Positions 42,303 through 45,358 of a stretch of DNA of 45,358 nt are shown in pieces. The translations under genes were made by a program, and so were the position numbers. Every line of letters starts with the position of its first letter. The stretch's first letter is position 1. This DNA comes from Candidatus Poseidoniales archaeon (lineage in GTDB: Archaea; Thermoplasmatota; Poseidoniia; Poseidoniales; Poseidoniaceae), in the NCBI GenBank assembly GCA_012959275.1, contig DUDM01000004.1:1-45358 (forward strand). The letters are read 5' to 3'. The notes under the pieces were generated by a model, which ran no database searches, was not told where the DNA came from, and saw nothing but the letters and a program-made list of their open reading frames with translations.

Positions 42303-43222
42303 TGCCCCATACTCCGAAAGTTGCTGTACTCTTTGGTTTTGGAATAAATTGTGATCATGAAACTGCAGCAGTCTTTAATTTAGCAGGGGGCGCTTCAGAG
42401 AGAATTCATGTCAATAGCTTAGTTGACGGTAGTGTTGACCTTGAAGAATACCATATTCTTGCTGTACCCGGGGGGTTTTCCTTTGGAGACCACCTTGGGA
42501 GCGGTAGATTACTTGGAAACAGAATGAGGTTTAATCTTCGAGAACAATTATATAATTTTGTAAAAGCAGGAAAACCAATTATCGGTATCTGTAATGGCTT
42601 CCAAGTTCTTGTTAAGACCGGGCTTTTACCTGGCAGGGAAGAGCCCGACTTCATACAACGAGCATCTCTAACCCTCAACAATACTGGAAGATATGAAGAT
42701 AGATGGGTAACTCTGGACTTCGATCAAAATAGTAATTGTATTTGGACCAAGGGAATCACTAGAATGGAAGTACCAGTTAGACACGGAGAGGGAAAGTTCG
42801 TAGTTCCAGAAATGAAAATTCTCGATGAGATGGATGCAACTGGACAATTAGTTTGCAGGTATGTAGACCCTTCAACAAAAACAGGAGAGGGAATTACTGA
42901 CGAACCTATCCCATTTCCCTTTTGTCCAAATGGTAGTATCAGAAACATTGCGGGTATTTGTGACCCAACAGGTTTGATATTTGGATTGATGCCACACCCC
43001 GAAGGTGCATATGCAGGCTGGCTACATCCCCACTTTAGGAGAGATGGAAGACCCACGCCATCTCCTACATCTTCACCCTTTTCACACATAATAGAAGATG
43101 ATACAACCTCCGCCGAACCGAATAGAAGTGCTAGGTCTCGAGAAGCAGAACGTGATGCTTGGCAAGGAGAAGGAATGCAGATTTTCAAAAACGCCATTGA
43201 ATATGCAAGAGAGAACCTTTGA
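42302..43222 (+). CDS. purQ: Phosphoribosylformylglycinamidine synthase glutaminase subunit PurQ
   Basis: 306 residues, class-I glutamine amidotransferase. The N-terminal strand VAVLFGFGINCDHE, oxyanion region VPGGFSFGDHLGSG, the nucleophile in IIGICNGFQVL (Cys) and the MPHPEGAY His-Glu pair are all present. It is longer than the common ~225-residue PurQ because of a C-terminal insert after the HPE motif that is rich in Pro, Ser and Arg (from RDGRPTPSPTSS). It provides ammonia to PurL. Translationally coupled to purL (TAATG). AlaX follows 22 bases downstream. Confidence 0.95.
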   Translation: MPHTPKVAVLFGFGINCDHETAAVFNLAGGASERIHVNSLVDGSVDLEEYHILAVPGGFSFGDHLGSGRLLGNRMRFNLREQLYNFVKAGKPIIGICNGFQVLVKTGLLPGREEPDFIQRASLTLNNTGRYEDRWVTLDFDQNSNCIWTKGITRMEVPVRHGEGKFVVPEMKILDEMDATGQLVCRYVDPSTKTGEGITDEPIPFPFCPNGSIRNIAGICDPTGLIFGLMPHPEGAYAGWLHPHFRRDGRPTPSPTSSPFSHIIEDDTTSAEPNRSARSREAERDAWQGEGMQIFKNAIEYARENL

Positions 43223-43244
43223 ACAAGCACCCTATGGCCGCCCC

Positions 43245-43988
43245 ATGGCCACTGAAAAATTATGGATGGATTCTATCGAAGCATGTTACCGGACTAATTT
43301 TAAAGCAACAGTATCAAGCATTAAAGAAAAGGAATTGGTTTTGGATAGAACCCTCTTTTATCCTCTCGGTGGCGGGCAGAATTGGGATCTTGGCACCCTA
43401 ACTTGGGACGGAGGAGAATCAGAAATTATTGAGGTTAGGGGGAGAGATGAAATCACACACCTTCTTGAGAACACAAAAAACCTCCAAAAAGGAAGCGAAG
43501 TCAATGGCAATATTGATTGGCAGCGAAGACATGCACATATGAGAATGCACACAGCTCAACACCTAGTTTCAGGACTAGTCTATGAAATGTTTCATGGAAC
43601 AAGAACAGTAGGAAATCAAATCCATCATGATAGAAGTAGGATTGATTTCAACCCCATTAGATTTGAAGATGAAATGCTACAAAGAGTGGTAAGTCAAGTT
43701 AACCAAACCATTGACTCATCCCTCGATGTGGAGTGCTGTGTGATGACAAGAAAAGAAATCAACAAACTGATGCCACCTGAAAGAACCAATATGGATTTAC
43801 TACCCGCATCAGTGAATGAATTACGAGTTGTGAAGATAGGAGACGGGCTCGACCTTTGCCCCTGCGCAGGAACCCACGTTCGTAATTTATCTGAAATCGG
43901 ACATATCAGAATTTTAGGTAAAAAATCTAAAGGAAAAGGAACCCATAGAATCAGTTACACTCTTGATGGACTAGGGGATGAATTATAA
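43245..43988 (+). CDS. alaX: Alanyl-tRNA editing protein AlaX
   Basis: About 247 residues related to the editing domain of alanyl-tRNA synthetase. The zinc site is formed by HTAQH (His102 and His106) and the CAGTH motif (Cys and His) near residue 205. The glycine-rich FYPLGGGQNWD motif is conserved except that Asn replaces the usual Pro after Gln. It hydrolyses mischarged Ser- or Gly-tRNA-Ala. The frame is open back to 43098 inside purQ; the ATG at 43245 gives the normal N-terminus (the ATG at 43203 is a less likely alternative). Its stop directly abuts the end of the convergent hypothetical gene. Confidence 0.9.
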   Translation: MATEKLWMDSIEACYRTNFKATVSSIKEKELVLDRTLFYPLGGGQNWDLGTLTWDGGESEIIEVRGRDEITHLLENTKNLQKGSEVNGNIDWQRRHAHMRMHTAQHLVSGLVYEMFHGTRTVGNQIHHDRSRIDFNPIRFEDEMLQRVVSQVNQTIDSSLDVECCVMTRKEINKLMPPERTNMDLLPASVNELRVVKIGDGLDLCPCAGTHVRNLSEIGHIRILGKKSKGKGTHRISYTLDGLGDEL

Positions 43989-44681
43989 TCAAATATCCAA
44001 ATCATCATCTATTTTTTTCTCATCAATTATTTTCTCAACATTGTCGACAGCCTCGACCCAATCTTCTCGCGCCTTTTTCCTTAATTCAATATCAACTTTA
44101 GGATCCTGAGCAGCAGCAACCCTGTCTACAATCGAATGGTCTTCACCCAATCTATCAGACCGGTCTACCTTTGTTATCTCACGGCTTGGGTTAGTTCTTT
44201 GTCCTGGGTTGACAGATTCATCTAGCGATAATAAGTCAGCCAATTCGTTAGCCTCTTCGATAGTAGGGGGTTTTTCTTTCCATTTATTTTGGTTGGCAAA
44301 ATCAGAAATTAGAGATTTTTTCGGCTTTGCTGCTTGCTTTGCGAAAACAGCAGTTATTTGTTCTGAAGTAAGTTTGGGTTTAGGTTCTGCTAAGGTGCCA
44401 GCAAGAAACTGAATTTGTTTTAGTGCAGGGCCATGAACTTCATCACTATCCCAACGGTGAGGGGAAGAAACCATTTGTAATAATTCACGAGCCAATTGAC
44501 CAACTTCATTTTCTGGCGGTAATTCATCCAGCCTTTTCCTAAAAACGGCATGTGATTCAATACAAGAACTACAACGAGGGGTACCAGCAATATCTGGAGA
44601 ATCACATAGAAGACAACAGGATTGTAAACCCATTTTGAGCATCGCTTGGCGCGGCATCGACATGTGAACCACTCCGCCCAT
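43989..44681 (-). CDS. Hypothetical protein with N-terminal cysteine cluster
   Basis: 230 residues. The N-terminus has Cys22, Cys23, Cys26, Cys37 and Cys40 (SCCLLCD, RCSSC), a likely zinc finger. The rest is polar and probably helical with a low-complexity middle (AEPKPKLTSEQIT, KPPTIEEANELADLL) and an acidic end (DEKKIDDDLDI). No signal or membrane helix. I recognise no family. Several Met codons near the start (1, 7, 9, 14, 17) leave the exact start open; all keep the cysteine cluster. It abuts alaX with no gap. Confidence 0.7.
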   Translation of the reverse strand: MGGVVHMSMPRQAMLKMGLQSCCLLCDSPDIAGTPRCSSCIESHAVFRKRLDELPPENEVGQLARELLQMVSSPHRWDSDEVHGPALKQIQFLAGTLAEPKPKLTSEQITAVFAKQAAKPKKSLISDFANQNKWKEKPPTIEEANELADLLSLDESVNPGQRTNPSREITKVDRSDRLGEDHSIVDRVAAAQDPKVDIELRKKAREDWVEAVDNVEKIIDEKKIDDDLDI

Positions 44682-44754
44682 CTCCTAATATGGCATCAAT
44701 CCACTGCTTGTTTGGTCGGAGTGTTCATCAAAGTCGCCTATCAGGAAGGGGTTG

Positions 44755-45358
44755 ATGCCAAGGGACCCTCGCGCCAGCCGCCTTGAGGACGACCCCTTCG
44801 ATAGAGTCAGATTAATTCAGGAAAACCCCCAACAAAGAGTGCAGGCACCAGACCTTTCTCAAGTCTTACAAAGCCTATGGGGAATGGCATATTCACAACC
44901 AGTGCACCACCACAAAGGAAAAATTTGGCATTTTAGTAAAGAAGAGAAAAAACATCTTTTATTGGCAACAGGGGCATTTACACTCGCCCTTGGTTTCATG
45001 ACCGCAGGAGGGATGATAAATATGGTTGCAATTGGGCCTATTGCTTGGCTTGTCCGTGTTTTAATCTATATGCCAATTATGCTAGTAGCAGTTGGTCCAG
45101 CCTTTTTATTGCATGAAATTGGACATAAATTAGTTGCTAAGCACTATGGGTGCTGGGCAGAATTTAGGGCAGACCCCCAAGGTTTGAAATTTGGAGTAAT
45201 GGTTGCATTTATTTTAGGAATTGTATTCATGGCCCCAGGTGCAGTTATGGTTGCAGGCAGAGTAAACCGAAAGCAGAATGGCCATATAGCGGCGGCAGGC
45301 CCATTGGTTAATTTAGGATTATTTTTGATTGGTATACCACTTGGAGCAATATTACTAG
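44755..45358 (+). CDS. Site-2-protease-like (M50) intramembrane metalloprotease, N-terminal part (cut by window edge)
   Basis: 201 codons are visible, open to the window end. A polar N-terminal ~65 residues precede hydrophobic helices at about 68-95 and 98-118. The second ends in LLHEIGHKL (His120-Glu121...His124), the HExxH zinc motif in a membrane helix typical of S2P/M50 proteases. The downstream NGHIAAAGPLVNLGL stretch matches the family's G-P-x-x-N region. Such enzymes cut membrane-bound regulators or signal-peptide remnants. The ATG at 44755 has AGGAAGGGG just upstream. It is divergent from the cysteine-cluster gene, with 73 bases between them. Confidence 0.88.
   Translation, partial: MPRDPRASRLEDDPFDRVRLIQENPQQRVQAPDLSQVLQSLWGMAYSQPVHHHKGKIWHFSKEEKKHLLLATGAFTLALGFMTAGGMINMVAIGPIAWLVRVLIYMPIMLVAVGPAFLLHEIGHKLVAKHYGCWAEFRADPQGLKFGVMVAFILGIVFMAPGAVMVAGRVNRKQNGHIAAAGPLVNLGLFLIGIPLGAILL

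Overview
The window reads as a compact, moderately AT-rich archaeal chromosome segment, most likely from a marine planktonic euryarchaeote of the Marine Group II (Poseidoniales) type. Archaeal markers are ribosomal protein L18Ae/LX, prefoldin alpha, archaeal-style FtsY, geranylgeranylglyceryl phosphate synthase (ether lipids), a beta-CASP RNase and AlaX. They sit beside genes of bacterial or eukaryotic flavour (UvrA, RluA-type pseudouridine synthase, URA3-like OMP decarboxylase) and several very large secreted proteins, a mix known from Marine Group II. The lineage call is inference from gene content. I saw no rRNA, tRNA, CRISPR array, insertion sequence or phage gene. Both ends cut through genes: the 5' part of a cysteine/cystathionine-beta synthase gene (1-105, minus) and the 5' part of a site-2-protease gene (44755-45358, plus).

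Layout. 0-6 kb: EamA transporter and cysteine synthase (minus), then a geranylgeranyl-reductase-family flavoprotein, a HAD phosphatase, a NERD protein, a SemiSWEET and a SAP-domain membrane protein. 6-15 kb: minus-strand export block with a ~2,070-residue surface protein (Ig-like, thrombospondin-3, RCC1 and beta-propeller repeats, C-terminal anchor), an S15-type lipoprotein hydrolase and an SDR. 15-17 kb: epimerase, pyrF and a small membrane protein. 17-20.6 kb (minus): the conserved archaeal cluster L18Ae - prefoldin alpha - FtsY, followed by a DUF1844 protein and a degenerate, tail-anchored receiver protein. 20.7-24.6 kb: a 1,302-residue membrane-anchored subtilase. 24.6-27 kb: a MamK-like actin followed by a long coiled-coil protein. 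27-28.6 kb (minus): ferredoxin - short flavoprotein - GGGP synthase. 28.9-33.9 kb: beta-CASP RNase, zinc-ribbon protein, and a tungstate module (TupA, a one-chain permease-ATPase, MoeA). 33.8-37.6 kb: RluA and UvrA overlapping in series. 37.6-44.7 kb: unknown membrane protein, PurS-PurS-PurL fusion, PurQ, AlaX, and a zinc-finger-like unknown.

How the genes fit together. Extracellular protein degradation (subtilase, S15 hydrolase) with large adhesin-like surface proteins suits a particle- or protein-degrading heterotroph. FtsY, the ribosomal protein and prefoldin form a protein-biogenesis cluster. GGGPS, the two GGR-like flavoproteins and the ferredoxin point to synthesis and saturation of isoprenoid lipids. 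TupA, the fused TupB-TupC and MoeA form a tungsten (or molybdenum) cofactor supply route.

The strongest candidate for an undescribed system is the MamK-like actin plus coiled-coil pair at 24.65-27.03 kb: a possible archaeal filament and adaptor with no magnetosome genes in view. Runners-up are the ferredoxin/mini-flavoprotein/GGGPS operon, the fused tungstate permease-ATPase, the tail-anchored pseudo-receiver behind FtsY, and the SAP-domain membrane protein.
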